Below are positions 24,112 to 37,599 of a stretch of DNA of 64,000 bases, one piece after another; within the stretch, counting starts at the first letter, position 1, and the number at the start of each line of letters is the position of its first letter. The notes under the pieces are model-generated. The model was not told where the DNA came from, did not search any database, and was given only the letters and a program-made list of their open reading frames with translations. Where the stretch lies: assembly GCA_035771165.1 (NCBI GenBank), contig JAWNZC010000238.1, positions 1,656,001-1,720,000 on the forward strand, given 5' to 3'. Origin of the DNA: Paragorgia papillata. Taxonomy: Eukaryota > Cnidaria > Anthozoa > Scleralcyonacea > Coralliidae. Position numbers and translations under genes: made by a program.

Positions 24112-24654
24112 GCAATGAGACTCGTAAGTGGATGGCTTTATTATGTATATTTAATTTATTATTGAGTCGTTTTTCTTTGTTCTTTCGAAGGCTTAATCGC
24201 ATAAAGGGAATAATAATTAGAAACGAAATGAAGAATAAAACAAGGAAAATCTTTGTCCAAGGTGGAAAAAAAAGACAAAACTTTGTTGGACAACCTCCTC
24301 AATAATATAAAATTAAGTCAGATAAGTCGGGATGTATCCGATATAAAGCCCTCGGACACTGCGCGTCCTCGGGTCTTTATATATCATATATCCCTGGTTC
24401 TCGGGATTTATCTATTACATCTTGTCGGCTTATTAAACATGATTGGCTATATATAATTATGGTCCACTGACTTGTATATTATATTGCCTTTCAGTTACAA
24501 AGTAAGTGCTTAGATCTCATTATTTCAAGGTGCTCTTAAGAGTAAAGTTTATAATTCTGACGTTTCGAAATCGAAAGTTCTTCGTTGAAGCAAACATGAG
24601 CTGAACTGAAGACGATACGTTTTTGTTTCCCTGGGACACAGATATAGTGCGGGC

Positions 24655-24750
24655 CAACCTCGTCCCCAGGGCCATTTTTGGGGGCTGGGCCAAGATGGCG
24701 GCCAAAAACAAAATGGCGGGAATAAATGGCCCTGGGGACGAGGTAGGTTG
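24655..24750. mobile_element. Short foldback element, CAACCTCG ends, copy B
   Basis: Counterpart of 8973-9068. Confidence 0.65.
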
Positions 24751-24790
24751 ATGTCACGTGACCTCTGTCGAAATATGAAATACAATGTAA

Positions 24791-25138
24791 GGCCTACGCT
24801 AAACGTCGCAAAATAGACGAATTTAATTCGTATCAGTAACTTCGTCGGTAATGCGACGTAAATGCGACGTCGAGTTATTAAAACGTCGAACTTCAGTCGA
24901 ATATAATTGTTTTTACTTGGACGCGTTGAGCCTGAAAACGATTCCTTGAACTCGTCGTGCACTAACTTGAACACGCATTATCGTCGCATTATCTATCCGT
25001 CGAATTTAATTGCCGAGACGAATGTAATTCGTGTGTTGAATTTAATCGAGTTATACGTCGCAGTTTCGTCGAATAAAATTCAAACAATTAAATTCGTCTG
25101 AATTAAATTCGTCTATTGTGCGACGTTTAGCGCAGGCC
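24791..25138. mobile_element. Foldback element (1 of 2), copy B
   Basis: Counterpart of 9109-9456. Confidence 0.7.
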
Positions 25139-25173
25139 TCAAATACGACGACGAGAGATTCGAATGTAGCTGA

Positions 25174-25569
25174 GGCCTATCGCACGATAGACGAATTTAG
25201 TTCAGACGAATTGGGTTGCTTGAATTTTATTCGACGAAACTGCGACGTATAACTCGATTAAATTTGACACACGAATTAAATTCGTCTCGGAAATTAAATT
25301 CGTCTGAGCCGGACGGATAATGCAACGATAATGCGTGTTCGAGCCGGTTACACGACGAATTATCGTCGCGTTGAATTCAATGTTTCTCTTCTGTCTGTGA
25401 CAATTCGGCGTTGTGGCGTGGAGCCTGAAACGACTTCCTGACATCAGTAAAAACAATTAAATTCGACGTTTAACTCGACGTCGCATTTACGTCGCATTAC
25501 CGACGAAGATAATTCGAATTAAATTCGTGTGAATTAAATTCGTCTATTGTGTGACGTTTAGCGCAGACC
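25174..25569. mobile_element. Foldback element (2 of 2), copy B
   Basis: Counterpart of 9492-9887. Confidence 0.7.
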
Positions 25570-25704
25570 TGAGAAGCGTGTAACAATAACAACTTGGAAT
25601 AATTATTGTGACACAGCGAACTTTGCAGGTGGAGAATAATGATATTAGGTGAGTAGAGAAAAACTCATTTCGACCGCAGCTGCATGGATTCTTACTCGCG
25701 ACCT

Positions 25705-25776
25705 TCGGTTTTAGCTCAGTCGGTAGAGCGTCGTACTAGTAAACCAATGGTCGCGGGTTCGAATCCCAGCCGCGGT
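25705..25776 (+). tRNA. tRNA-like sequence, copy B
   Basis: Exact counterpart of the tRNA-like sequence at 10023-10094, with the same boxes, mismatched stems and flanking inverted repeat. Confidence 0.4.
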
Positions 25777-25823
25777 TAAATAGAGTTTTTCTCTATACTT
25801 ACCCGAGGTATGGTTTATCACTT

Positions 25824-27261
25824 GGAGTATCCAACACCAGATGATTTAGTACTCTATCTAACACCAGACGATTTTACTCTGTCTAACGCCAGACTATTAA
25901 CTCTGTCTAACACTAGACTATTTTACTCTGTCTAACACCAGACTATTTTACTCTGTCTAACACTAGACTATTTTACTCTGTCTAACACCAGACTATTTTA
26001 CTCTATCTAACACCAGACGATTTTACTCTGTCTAACGCCAGACTATTATACTCTGTCTAACACTAGACTATTTTACTCTGTCTAACACCAGACTATTTTA
26101 CTGTATCTAACACCAGACTATTTTACTCTGTCTAACACCAGACTATTTTACTCTGTCTAACACTAGACTATTTTACTCTGTCTAACACCAGACGATCTTA
26201 CTCTATCTAACACCAGACGATTTTACTCTGTCTAACGCCAGACTATTAACTCTGTCTAACACTAGACTATTTTACTCTGTCTAACACCAGACTATTTTAC
26301 TCTGTCTAACACTAGACTATTTTACTCTGTCTAACACCAGACTATTTTACTCTATCTAACACCAGACGATTTTACTCTGTCTAACGCCAGACTATTATAC
26401 TCTGTCTAACACTAGACTATTTTACTCTGTCTAACACCAGACTATTTTACTGTATCTAACACCAGACTATTTTACTCTGTCTAACACCAGACTATTTTAC
26501 TCTGTCTAACACTAGACTATTTTACTCTGTCTAACACCAGACGATTTTACTCTGTCTAACACCAGACGATTTTACTCGGTCTAACACCAGACGATTTTAC
26601 TCTGTCTAACACCAGACGATTTTACTCTGTCTAACGCCAGACTATTATACTCTGTCTAACACTAGACTATTTTACTCTGTCTAACACCAGACTATTTTAC
26701 TGTATCTAACACCAGACTATTTTACTCTGTCTAACACCAGACTATTTTACTCTGTCTAACACTAGACTATTTTACTCTGTCTAACACCAGACGATTTTAC
26801 TCTGTCTAACACCAGACGATTTTACTCGGTCTAACACCAGACGATTTTACTCTGTCTAACACCAGACGATTTTACTCTGTCTAACGCCAGACTATTTTAC
26901 TCTGTCTAACACCAGACTATTTTACTCTGACTAACACCAGACTATTTTACTCTGTCTAACACCAGACTATTTTACTCTGACTAACACCAGACTATTTTAC
27001 TCTAGCTAACACCAGACGATTTAGTACTCTGTTTAATTTAACACCAGACGATTTTACCCAGGCCAACACCAGACGATTTTACCCTGGCGCTAACACCACT
27101 CTGTATAACACCAGACGATTTTACTCTGGCTAATACCATGCTATTTTACTCTGGCTACAACACCAGACTATTTTACTCCGGTTACCACCAGACTGTTTTA
27201 CTCTGTCTAACACACCACACGATTTTACCCTGGCCAACGCCAGACGATTTTACTCTGGCTA
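25824..27261. repeat. 25-bp satellite array, copy B
   Basis: Same array as 10142-11577, including the 349- and 250-bp higher-order periods. It carries one 2-bp insertion (CACACC for CACC near 27213). Monomer-for-monomer identity with A over 1.4 kb of satellite is itself unusual. Confidence 0.95.
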
Positions 27262-27444
27262 TAGACCTTATTCAAAAATGGCCGCCGAATTAGAATTCTT
27301 TTATGTGCATATAAATTAGCCCTTATGACCTCGTTTTAAAGTAAAAATTATTTTGAATTTCACACATGAAAATGAGTTCATAAGGGCTAATTTATATGTA
27401 TATAAAAGAATTTTAATTCGACGGCCATTTTTGAATAAGGTCTA
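27262..27444. mobile_element. Foldback element inserted in satellite, copy B
   Basis: Counterpart of 11578-11760. Confidence 0.8.
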
Positions 27445-27504
27445 TAACGCCAGACTATTTTACTCTGGCTATAACACCGGATGATTTTACTCTGTCGCGT
27501 CTAA
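27445..27504. repeat. Satellite remnant, copy B
   Basis: Counterpart of 11761-11820. Confidence 0.7.
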
Positions 27505-27743
27505 CAGCAACAACAACAACATTTTAATTAAATTTCGAGAATAGCGTAAGAAAAATATTTGCTTGCAAAACACATGGTAATTATATTAATATTTTTTTCC
27601 TAGCAGAGCAGATACCAATCTGCAAAGTAGTAACATTGTTCATTGTATCTTCGGACTAGTGTTTATAAATATAAACACCATTTCAATACATACAGTTCCC
27701 TAAGAAAAACTAAACAAAAACAGTAGCGGCACTAAGTATATAT

Positions 27744-28524
27744 TTCTTTTATATGTCTTATTATTTGGGAAACTCCAATATACTCATAAGTATAGCGAAA
27801 AGTGTACTTTTTATCTTATTTTTAAATTTAACTTTATTTAACAATTTCACAGAAAGAGGGAGAGCATTCCAGATTTGAACTCCAACTCTTGAAAATGATT
27901 TTCTTAATTTTTCAGTCCTTGAATAATTAACATAATAATTTTCATTTGATGTTGACCAAGTTTTATAATTATGCATTTTACCAGTTTTCTTTAAAATATT
28001 AGTAATACCCACAGGGGTCAACTGCATGACAATGAATGCCATGCATTAAATTGCAAAGGGACTCAAAATACAAAAATGCCAAAGGAAGGGTTTTAGATTG
28101 AATGAAAAACGGGATTGCATGGTCTCTCACATTAGCAAAGTATATCAAGCGAATTGCTCTTTTTTTTTAGAATTCAAAGCTTCAGATATTTTTGGGCACA
28201 TATATTGACCCCAGGCATGATAGACCATATGTCAAACATGGTGAAATTAATGTTCAAAAAATACTTAAAAGAGGATGTCGAGGAATAAAATGTCTTAATT
28301 TTGTAATAATTCCAATTGATTTACTGATTTTTTGACATATATATAATCTATATGATGTGTCCAAGAAAACGCAGCATCAATAAATACTCCTAAGTATTTA
28401 ACACACTCTTTCATATCTAAAATCTGTTCTATCTTAGTTACTAAATTGGTGATTTTTATTTGGGGTATGAACGGCAACCTTTTCTGGTACGGTTTGAAGA
28501 TAACAATTAGATTGACCAGATTGA
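27744..28524 (-). mobile_element. 5'-truncated LINE, copy B
   Basis: Counterpart of the LINE at 12060-12840 with the same broken ORFs (27761-28042 and 28295-28552). Confidence 0.75.
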
Positions 28525-28971
28525 CCAGACTATATTTTACTCTGGCTAACACCAGACTATTTTACTCTGTCTTACACCAGACGTCCAGACTATTTTACTC
28601 CGTCTAACACCAGACTGTTTTACTCTGCATGGCAACACCAGACTGTTTTACTCTGTCTAACACCAGACTATTTTACTCTGTCTAACACGACTGTTTTACT
28701 CTGGCAACACCAGACTGTTTTACTCTGGCCAACACCAGACTGTTTTACTCTGGCTAACACCAGACTATTTTACTCTGGTTAACACCAGATGATTTTACTC
28801 TGACTAACACCAGACTATTTTACTCTGGTTAACACCAGATGATTTTACTCTGGTTAACACCAGATGATTTTAGTCTGTCTAACGCCAAACGATTTTACTC
28901 TGGCTAACGCAAGACTATTTTACTCTGGCTATAACACCAGAGTATTTTACTCTGGCTAACGCCAGCTGTAT
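28522..28971. repeat. 25-bp satellite array, right part, copy B
   Basis: Counterpart of 12838-13287, no obvious differences. Confidence 0.9.
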
Positions 28972-28983
28972 TTTAACGCTTCC

Positions 28984-29524
28984 ATGCACTTTGCAACCAC
29001 CTCGAAAAGTTGTCGTTGTAAAAAGTGTCTCCACATTCTAAAAGCTTGTGAGAATGATTTAGTTCGAGCCATCGAGTCACTCGTTCAGGACAAGGCTATG
29101 AAGCCGGTCACGCCTATGCCACCGCTCCCTCACACCTCCCCGGCCCAACGCGTCTCCATGTTACAACACATGCCTTTCGGTACAGCCATGGCGCGGCCCG
29201 CAGTCTTATATTGGCTGCCATTTACCCGGGGTATATCCACGGGATTGGTCCCCACGGTGCGAGCTCCCTGGGAGTTCATCAGTGGAATCGGCTACAAAAA
29301 AACCCGTATGGTTTCCACGGGGATAAAACGCCGTTGTGTATCACTTCGCCGAATCAGGCTTTCTGTAATAAACCGGCTTTCTCATCAAGGGCGCTCGTCT
29401 CACCGGAGTTACCGAGTAAGACGAGTGAAGGAAAGTGTGAAGACTGTTTGAAGCTTTTGAATGTGGGCGATACGTTTTGCAGTCAATGTGGAAAAATTAC
29501 TTCGAATAATCCGTCAGCTTGATG
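28984..29524 (+). pseudogene. DMRT-like gene fragment, copy B
   Basis: Identical in sequence and frame change to the block at 13300-13840. Because both copies share the same frame change, it predates the A/B duplication or is not a random read error. Confidence 0.4.
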
Positions 29525-29547
29525 TACACCGTTTAGCCAATGGACCT

Positions 29548-30075
29548 TTTCACCAATAGCGGCGCCACCTTGAATTCGCAATGCATTGTGGTCTATCCAG
29601 GGTAACAAACTCAATTAAAAGTGTTGAGACACAATGAGGTAATTTTTTTTATAAACACTTTCGTGGCAACAATGTCTAAATATAATCGTTGTGACTATTT
29701 GGTAAAGCAACAATTCACTGACGTATAAGGAAAGGATAAGCATTATTACTTTCACTAATATTACTTTATAAATATACTTTTGTGGCAAGAATGTCTAAAT
29801 ATATGAACGTTGTAATATTAGTGAAAGTAATAATGCTTGCACGTATAAGGATACATTTGTCATGAATCTATCCTTATACTGTACGTCCGAGAATTGTTGC
29901 TTTTACCAATATGACAACGATTATATTTAGACATTGTTGCCACGAAAGTGTTTATAAAGAAAAAAATACCTCATTGCGTCTCAAGACTACGCAATCACCT
30001 TTTTAATTAAGCTTGTTACCCTGGATAGATCACAATGCATTGTGAATTCAAGATGGCGCCGCTATTGGTGAAAGT
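29548..30075. mobile_element. Long foldback element, copy B
   Basis: Counterpart of 13864-14391. Confidence 0.75.
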
Positions 30076-30505
30076 GTAAAAACCAGCTTCAATTGACAGA
30101 AAAATGGAGAAATTAAGAGATTAACATCCGTAACATGCGCTCAAAGCTAATTTTTACTGATCATATCTACATTCATAAGTATAGATTTTTTTTATCTTTT
30201 GATATGCTTCTTAACCCAAGTGCAGCCACCCAGTGCAGCCAAACCAATTATCAAGATGCTGAAATAGGCCAAAGTTAGTGGTCCAGAATCTGGATCACAG
30301 CGTTGATTGGCTAACAGCAGGATTAAACATCGCTCAGAGTGCGTTCACAAATACAAGCAGAGTTTGGTAAATTTGTGTGTTTGTTTACATCAGTTACTTA
30401 TCTGCTCTTTAAATGCCCGCTACTTACATGAATCGAACCGATACATCACCTCCTAACAACAGGATTGCAGGATTTTCATGCGTGCGCTGTTTGTAGTAAA
30501 AAAAC

Positions 30506-30750
<245 letters not shown>

Positions 30751-30761
30751 TTTTCACTTAC

Positions 30762-31004
30762 CGCAAAACTGCAATCCAAATAACTTGTAACCTTTCTTCA
30801 TCGCAGCCTCAGCACAGTGGCATGTAAATGCTGCCAAGTATATTTGTCCCAGTTGTACGTACCAAGCGACATTGTAGCCATTATATACCGTACTATATAC
30901 GTCCCTTACATTAAGAAGTTGTTCCGGAAGGACGCGATCTGATCTTTTGTGTTTATAACAGCCAACAACTTTGCAACGAACTCGATATCCACATTTGGAT
31001 TCCA
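30762..31004 (-). CDS. Orphan cysteine-rich exon, second copy
   Basis: Identical in protein sequence to the exon at 15070-15312, with the same acceptor, donor and phase. It lies between the 3' flank of gene C and gene B exon 1. Its preservation in both copies says little about selection, because the surrounding non-coding DNA is equally conserved. Confidence 0.45.
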
Positions 31005-31079
31005 CTTTTATATGAACGGAGGGAAGGAAGGAGGGAGGAAGGGAAGGGAGGGAGGGAGGGAAGGAATCTTTTAAATAAC

Positions 31080-31085
31080 TTTATT
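31080..31085 (-). terminator. Candidate polyadenylation signal for gene C
   Basis: Same AATAAA in the same position relative to gene C. Confidence 0.25.
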
Positions 31086-31625
31086 TACACGGAGTCCGCA
31101 TTGCGCAGATTAACTGGTTAAAATTACGATCATAAGTGCATGCAGTGTCTGGCCACCATCAGCAACTGCATGTGGACAGCTGTTTCATCCTCTTTGGGAC
31201 TCGTCAGCACAGTGTAGCTGATGGTGAGCCAGCATGCATGCACATATACATAAGGTATATATGAACATCACAATCAAGAGACGGATGTGGGATACAACAT
31301 CAAGTTACAATCTAAACATTTTAATTCACTTGTATTGAAAAAAAATAATACATATCAGTGTATCACTATAGTATGACATGCGTTCAAAAACAACAATTAA
31401 CAATCTTTTTTTTCGTGGCGTAATAATGATAATAATCAGTCTTTTTCAATTCAAAAGATAAAAGTACATATATTAAGTTACAAAGATTAGGTTTATATAG
31501 AAAGTTAAGAATTACATCATATAGTTAAAACGACGACTTAAAACGTTGACTTTGGGGTGGTGACTAGTCTTTCTTCTTAAAGAGTAGTAATGTTTAAGAA
31601 ATCGGTGTACACATGACTTATAGTT

Positions 31626-34600
31626 TCAAGACGCGCAGAAACACAACAACTTGATACAAAACTTAGCGAGAAGTGATATTAATTTGAGAAAAAGACGGTA
31701 TGTTAGGACTAAAACGATTAACACGATAGGAGAAAGGATAAGAATATTTTCCGTTATATTTAACGTCGTGAGCAAGTTTAAACTGCTGGAGGAATAGGAG
31801 TAATCTTCTCCTTGGTAAAGAGCTTTGACCAGCGTGAAGCCACAAAGAATTGTAAGAATGCTTAAAGAAATTGTCTCAAGGAGATTCTCCATTTTACCAG
31901 TGTATGGCTGCACGTACAAATGAGATACAAGGATAAGAACGCATAATATCAAAAGTATAATCATGCGCAGACGATTGTCATAGCAAAAAGTTGAGGCTAG
32001 AATGAGGATCAATCGACGAAAAATCAACGCACCTTCCCAAGGTATTTGTGACTTGGGGAAACAAAGAAACGAAGAGTGTTCTTTAAAAGGTCCCAAAAGA
32101 ACACGAAGAATTGCATTTATTTTGATTGTTTCATCGTTTGTTTCTTGCTCTAGTTGCCCTTCGTTTGTTACCGAGACATAACGGCTGGGCCGATATTTTA
32201 TCAAAACATAAATACAATAAAAACAGAATGGCAAGGGGAAAAAACAACCAAGACAAAAATAAAGAGGGGTAATTAATCGAAACTTTAAAAGATACGATCC
32301 AAGAACAGGTACAGCGAAAAATGGAAGAACAAATATAAACAAATAAGCAAACAAAAAGTAGTGAAAAGTCTGGTAGCACTGCAATGTTCCATCAATAAAT
32401 AGAACCATGTTTTCACCAATAGGGACGCAGTGTAGGAGAGTTAGGCAAAGACCTGCAGACGCAGAATAAAGAACTAGCCTGATTTGAGTGAAAGCCCGAA
32501 GAACACGAACAGAAAATCTGTTCTTCTGTACAATTGGTACCCGTTCCATTTCATGTAAATGAGAACAAGTTGCTGGTGAAAGGGGGGGATTTCTTTTCTT
32601 TTTCAACACGCGTATAACATTAATCCACCCTTTCCAGAGCAAGACAGTTAGAGCCATGAGTACTAGCACACATACTCCACTGGAGTAAAGAATGGTGATT
32701 TTTAAAACTGGGCGAAGGTCTTTGAGAGGACATCCTACATGAACATAATTTGTAATAACAAGATTTATAATTCCAGAAAAAATAGCCTTGAATCTTTCCA
32801 AAAGATTAGTATCCGCTTTGCCTTCAAAATGTGCACTTGTAGAGAACAGGTAAACTATCTGATAGTAATAAAAGAAAATTTTAACATAACCACTGACATT
32901 TGACCTTCGCTTAACTGCACTCTCGGAAAAACCGATTTGTTGGTTACTGTTATTATTAGAAGAACCTTCTGTATTATTTTCCATACATGTTTTTTTGGAG
33001 AAAAAGACCTTTCCTACTATATAAGCAATGTCTTCAAAATAAAGAAAGAAAATGAGATAGGAGATGCAGAGGAAAGCAGCCATTAACCAGAACATATAAT
33101 GGTTACATTCTTCGTTTGCGCGACACGTGGTATCGAAAAGACCTTCTGACATACCACCTGGACATCTGCCACACAGTCGTCCACTCCGATTACCATAACA
33201 ACTGTTATACGACTTACAGTCTTTGCTATTACAGCAATATCCAGGTGGACAGGGGAGGAATGAAACCTCCTTTTGGGCTACATAACCCCAAAAGTTCCGC
33301 TTTGCTGTGATGTGTCCATTTGAGCATTCCCCTCCCCTAGGACACCTGTGACATTTGGCTTCCTGTGTGTTATTGGTAGTGGTTACTCCTCTTTCTAATG
33401 AGTAAGTTCTCTGTGGACAGTAGTGTCTGTTGACACAAGAGTACGAAAGGTATATTTTATACTTTTCATCTACTGATTTGTAAGTTTCATTATGTAGCAA
33501 ATTACCTGTTGGACAATAAAGCGAAGCTCCTATCTGCTCATACACACCCAAATCAAGTTTAAAGTTATCATCGTTTTTATATCTTGCTAGCAGGTGAAGA
33601 ATAATGATTTGGTTGTGTTTTATAGCAGTGATGTTAAAAGTATTGTTACGTTTAAATTCCATTCGACTGAGTGATTGTGCATAAATTTGCATGGCATTAC
33701 CAATCAACTGTCCGTTCTCGAAATAGCAATCTTCAAAAGACACCCGCGTCCAATCAGCTACAAAAATCACTCCTGTGTTCGAAAAATAGCCGAGAAAGTT
33801 ATCAAAAAATTTACAGGAAGACATTAGGAACACTCCCCCGTCTAAATATACTGCTGAAGTTAAACCATTACTCAGAATATCGTTTCTCTCATAACTGTTC
33901 TTCGAGAAGGTGTTGTTTTTAAGTATGACACGAGAAAAGCGTTTGTATCCAGGTTTTCCCAAGCTGATCCGTAGTGAAGTTTTCTTGTTGTTCCTGAAGA
34001 TGCAATTCACCACACTCACTTGATTGTTTCTCAAATGATTTAATGTTCTAATATCGATCCCCACACTTCCTGCGCGATTATTCTCGAATATATTCTGATT
34101 TAAGTTTATAAGTACTGAAGCATTCGATACATAATCTCTTTTGGAGTATATGCGAAAACACGGGAGAAGACCGCCGACACAATTCGTGAATGTTGTTTCA
34201 GAAATAGTGATATTTATTTCTTTGGCGCTGAACGTGAGTAAAAAACTGTAATCGGTATCTGCCGAGTTATTTCCATTGAATGTACTACGTAACATTGTTA
34301 GTGTAAATACTTGGGAAGTTCGGTTTTGATCTTTTGTGGTCATTAGATTAACATTTGTTTCAATGAAAACTGTATCAACAAATCTTGCTTTCAGGTTCAA
34401 GCACCCCATTGTAGCAACACCGAATAATGTGCTCTTTATCAGTCTTGAATTAAATATTTCAAAGTAGCATTCTCCTGAACTCAGTACAATATGGTTACCA
34501 TTATCTTTAAAAATACAGTTGTTAATTGTCATAAACATGTCTGAATATGAACTTTCAACAGCATGGAATGCTCCCGTTATTTCTAAATTGTCGAATAAGA

Positions 34601-34912
34601 CACGCGACTTGAACCCGTGGCGACCTTGTATTTTGAAGAGCGGTTGGTTGTTTCGAACACATCCGCGTATAACTGGTCGTCCATTTTTGCCAATTATAGA
34701 CAATGGTTTGTTGATTATAATGGGTAATTTATTTTGTCCCGAGTAGCTACATTCTACATATTGTTTTCCTTGTGTATGGTTGACGTAGATGGTGTCTCCG
34801 TGACGTGAAATATTCATGACAGTGAAACGAATACTGCAACAAGGTAATGAAATGGTTCCACATCCAGGAATATCTTGACCAAAATAGCTAACTGACAGCT
34901 CTCTGCATTGAA
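31626..34912 (-). CDS. Beta-helix / Cys-rich / multi-TM membrane protein, copy C, exon 2 (intact)
   Basis: The only copy whose large exon is open from acceptor to stop. Joined to the exon at 42338-42617 it gives 1188 residues. Layout: leader 1-50, linker to about 95, beta-helix-like repeats about 105-535 with many NxT/NxS sites, cysteine-rich stalk about 555-695 (CPxG, CHRCPRGGEC, CPPGYCC, CGRCPGG), then about ten hydrophobic segments from about 700 to the CFCAS C-terminus with two larger polar loops. This suggests a plasma-membrane protein with a large glycosylated ectodomain; ligand and function are unknown. The stop codon present at the position of Gln12 of the A/B upstream frame lies 5' of the acceptor, so it is intronic and harmless. 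No known catalytic motif was seen. Confidence 0.8.
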
Positions 34913-34954
34913 CTAAAATTACAGGAATATTTTAATTAATTATAGTCGAACCCC

Positions 34955-35407
34955 TATTAAGCGGACACCTTCGGGAACTCGCTGAGGTGTCCATGGTTGC
35001 ACAGTAGGGGGTACGCATGTGGTGACCAGCTTTTTGTGTCTATAAACGTAGTTTCAGAAAAAACGTAGTTTGTTTCCACTATAATTCTATAAAACAATCA
35101 ATATACATCACTAAGTGACTTAAACCGGTTCACAATTCTAAGTGTTTGTCTCCTTGGGTTAATCTCAAGTGTTTATTTTTACTGTTATAATTAAAGAAAA
35201 CGTTAATTTTGATATGGATTTCAGATTTGTCTTCTTAAGAGAGGTTAATTTCCCACTGATACCCGACATAGGTGTCCGTTTCTGCTCAGGAGGGGTGTCC
35301 GCTTAAAAGGGGTTGTAACTATAGTCTTGTATTAAAGAAATGGCTAGGACCTCGCCTAGGTGTCCGCTTAAGAGAGGTGTGTGTTTAAAAGGGGTGTCTG
35401 TTAATAG
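34955..35407. repeat. GTCCGCTTAA-type repeat, copy C, longer
   Basis: Same repeat as in A/B but with an extra segment (CGGACACC...GAGGTGTCC, about 34963-35015) at its left edge and more divergence. The close similarity between unit C and unit B ends here. Confidence 0.5.
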
Positions 35408-35416
35408 GGTTCGTGT

Positions 35417-35805
35417 CAACCTCGTACCCAGGGCTATTTGTAGGGAACTGGGCCAAGATGGCGGGAACAAATGGCCCTGGTGGAGGCCAGGCTATCTCAG
35501 CCTCTGATTGGTCAAGAGCTTATGGCGTAAATCAGACGGTTTGATTTTGTATCTTTTTTTTTAAATTGTATTTTGACCTTGTCGGTTGTTCCTGCACACG
35601 GCACGGGAAATTATATTTTAAACCATGCAATAATTAGGTGTAATTAGGTATAATTACTGTGTAAAGAACTGAGTTCTAGCTAATAAAATGCGCAATATAC
35701 TGCGCATTTTGAGCTAGCCTCCACCAGGGCCATTTGTTCCCGCCATTTTGTTTTTGGCCGCCATCTTGGCCCAGTTCCCTACAAATGGCCCTGGGTACGA
35801 GGTTG
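35417..35805. mobile_element. MULE-like foldback element with 9-bp target duplication
   Basis: Ends CAACCTCGTACCCAGGG / CCCTGGGTACGAGGTTG, arms about 75 bp (GGGAACTGGGCCAAGATGGC and inverse). GGTTCGTGT is repeated at 35408-35416 and 35806-35814, while A has one similar copy at the matching site. The middle carries a separate AT-rich segment. Confidence 0.85.
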
Positions 35806-35844
35806 GGTTCGTGTATATAATTCTCGCTAATATCCTTTGATTTT

Positions 35845-37241
35845 ATGAGGTGTGATATCCGCCAAAATGCATCATTGAATTCTGTCATTCAAACATGCAT
35901 TTATGTTAATAATTTCATTTTGCCTTTATTACGTGCAATGCATTAACGGCATTATGACATCCATAACTGCAATTCGGTTATTTGATCTCAGACATTTCGT
36001 TATGCGCTTGTGGATTTCATTCGGCAAAATTTCATTCGGCAAGATTTCGTTCGGCAAGAGATTTCATTCGGCAAGATTTCGTTCGGGCAGCGCTCGTTCC
36101 CAGAGCCCGGTACTTGGCGGGGTGAGGTCTGGACACCATTTTAAAAATGCAAGATGGCGGAGCAAAACGATGTAAAACTTCCATTTTCTGGCCATTCAAC
36201 TGAACCGGGAATGCAACCGGGCAATAACTGGATACTTCAGATAAGAACATTATAGAAAATAGACATGAAACACGACTACAACGGGTAGAATACTGGTAAC
36301 GAAGCGCACGCGTAGCATGGGTGGATAGCACATACTAGTACCATTTAGCATTTACACATCAGACTCTATTCAAATAATACTAAAAACACTAGTAATAACC
36401 GGGTTATATCAAATAAGAGACTGCTCATTATTTGTTGTACAAGAGGACCTTGAGGAGAAGCTCTGAGACGTAATATTTATTTCGCTGCCCCTGCCGCGGC
36501 GGAAGATTTTTTTTTATATTGGAGCGGCTAATTATTCGTCAATAGAATGATAAAAAGTGTATTACCCCCCCCCCCCCCCCAGCAAATTTTAGGCCTTTTT
36601 TAGCCCCATTGTCGAAGATATTGGGGGGGGGGGACTTAGCCTCCTTCGAAATATTGGGGGGATATAGCCCCTCCGTTCCGCCGCCGTTGCGCTGCCCCCT
36701 TTTAAACCAACTAGAATTCTAAAGCACCTTCCCAACTCTCAAGACAGAAAAATAGATTTTGAGCCCCCGCAGAACTATGCCTGGTCGAATATACCGAAAA
36801 GCGGAAATTTTCAACCAGGCTATGTCTAGTAATGTATTCTGCCAAGGAATGAGGGTGTACCGTCAAAAAACTAAGTCCGGTCGAATATACCGAAAAACAG
36901 AAATATTCAACCCGGCTATGTCTAATAATGTATTGTGACAAGAAATGAGGGTGTATAGATATTGTTTGTAACTATATCGAGAATTGCGGTGAGAGTTACG
37001 AAATCTTGCCGAATGAAATCTTCCCGAATGAAATTTTGCCGAATTAAATTTTGCCGAACGAAATCCACAAGCGCATAACGAAATGTCTGAGATCATGATC
37101 AAATAACCGAATTGCAGTTATGGATGTCATAATGCCATTAATGCATTGCACATAATAAAGGCAAAATGAAATTATTAACTTCATAAATGCATGTTTGAAT
37201 GACAAAATTAAATGATGCATTTTGGCGGATATCACACCTCG
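35845..37241. mobile_element. 1.4-kb foldback DNA element with long arms
   Basis: Arms of about 240 bp: GAGGTGTGATATCCGCCAAA at the left, TTTGGCGGATATCACACCTC at the right, with subterminal ATTTCATTCGGCAAG direct repeats. TGATTTT flanks both ends (35838-35844, 37242-37248) and is single in A. The middle is non-coding: poly-C/poly-G tracts and two copies of a roughly 96-bp repeat (36781-36956). Confidence 0.8.
36781..36956. repeat. Two tandem copies of a roughly 96-bp repeat
   Basis: GTCGAATATACCGAAAA...CAACC.GGCTATGTCTA...GAATGAGGGTGTA occurs twice with a few changes, inside the 1.4-kb element. Confidence 0.75.
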
Positions 37242-37599
37242 TGATTTTGGCTCATGCATGAATTATCCGTTCAGGGCTCTCACGTCTTATACATTTTACT
37301 ATGGCTAACGTTAGACAATTTTATTTGTCACAGGGAAAATCCACCGACAGAAACGGATTATGAGTAACTCCAGGTGGGACCCACCTGTCCTTGTGAGTTT
37401 AATTTGTTGCATTTTTATGACGCGTGATTTGCAATCACTGATGTAAAGTAAAAAGCATTAGAACTAATATTTGTCACTTAACTAGATTAAACTACATGTT
37501 CTATGAAATTTGAGAGCGGGGGGAGGGGGGGAGGGAGGGGGAGAGAGGGAGTGCATGAGAGAAGAGAGAGAGAGAAATAGAAATAGAAAATAGAATTCC

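Noticed and set aside
34912..34960. Nonsense codon in copy C as evidence that gene C is dead
   Set aside because: The stop replaces a Gln codon of a frame that lies 5' of the splice acceptor, so it is intronic in the two-exon model.
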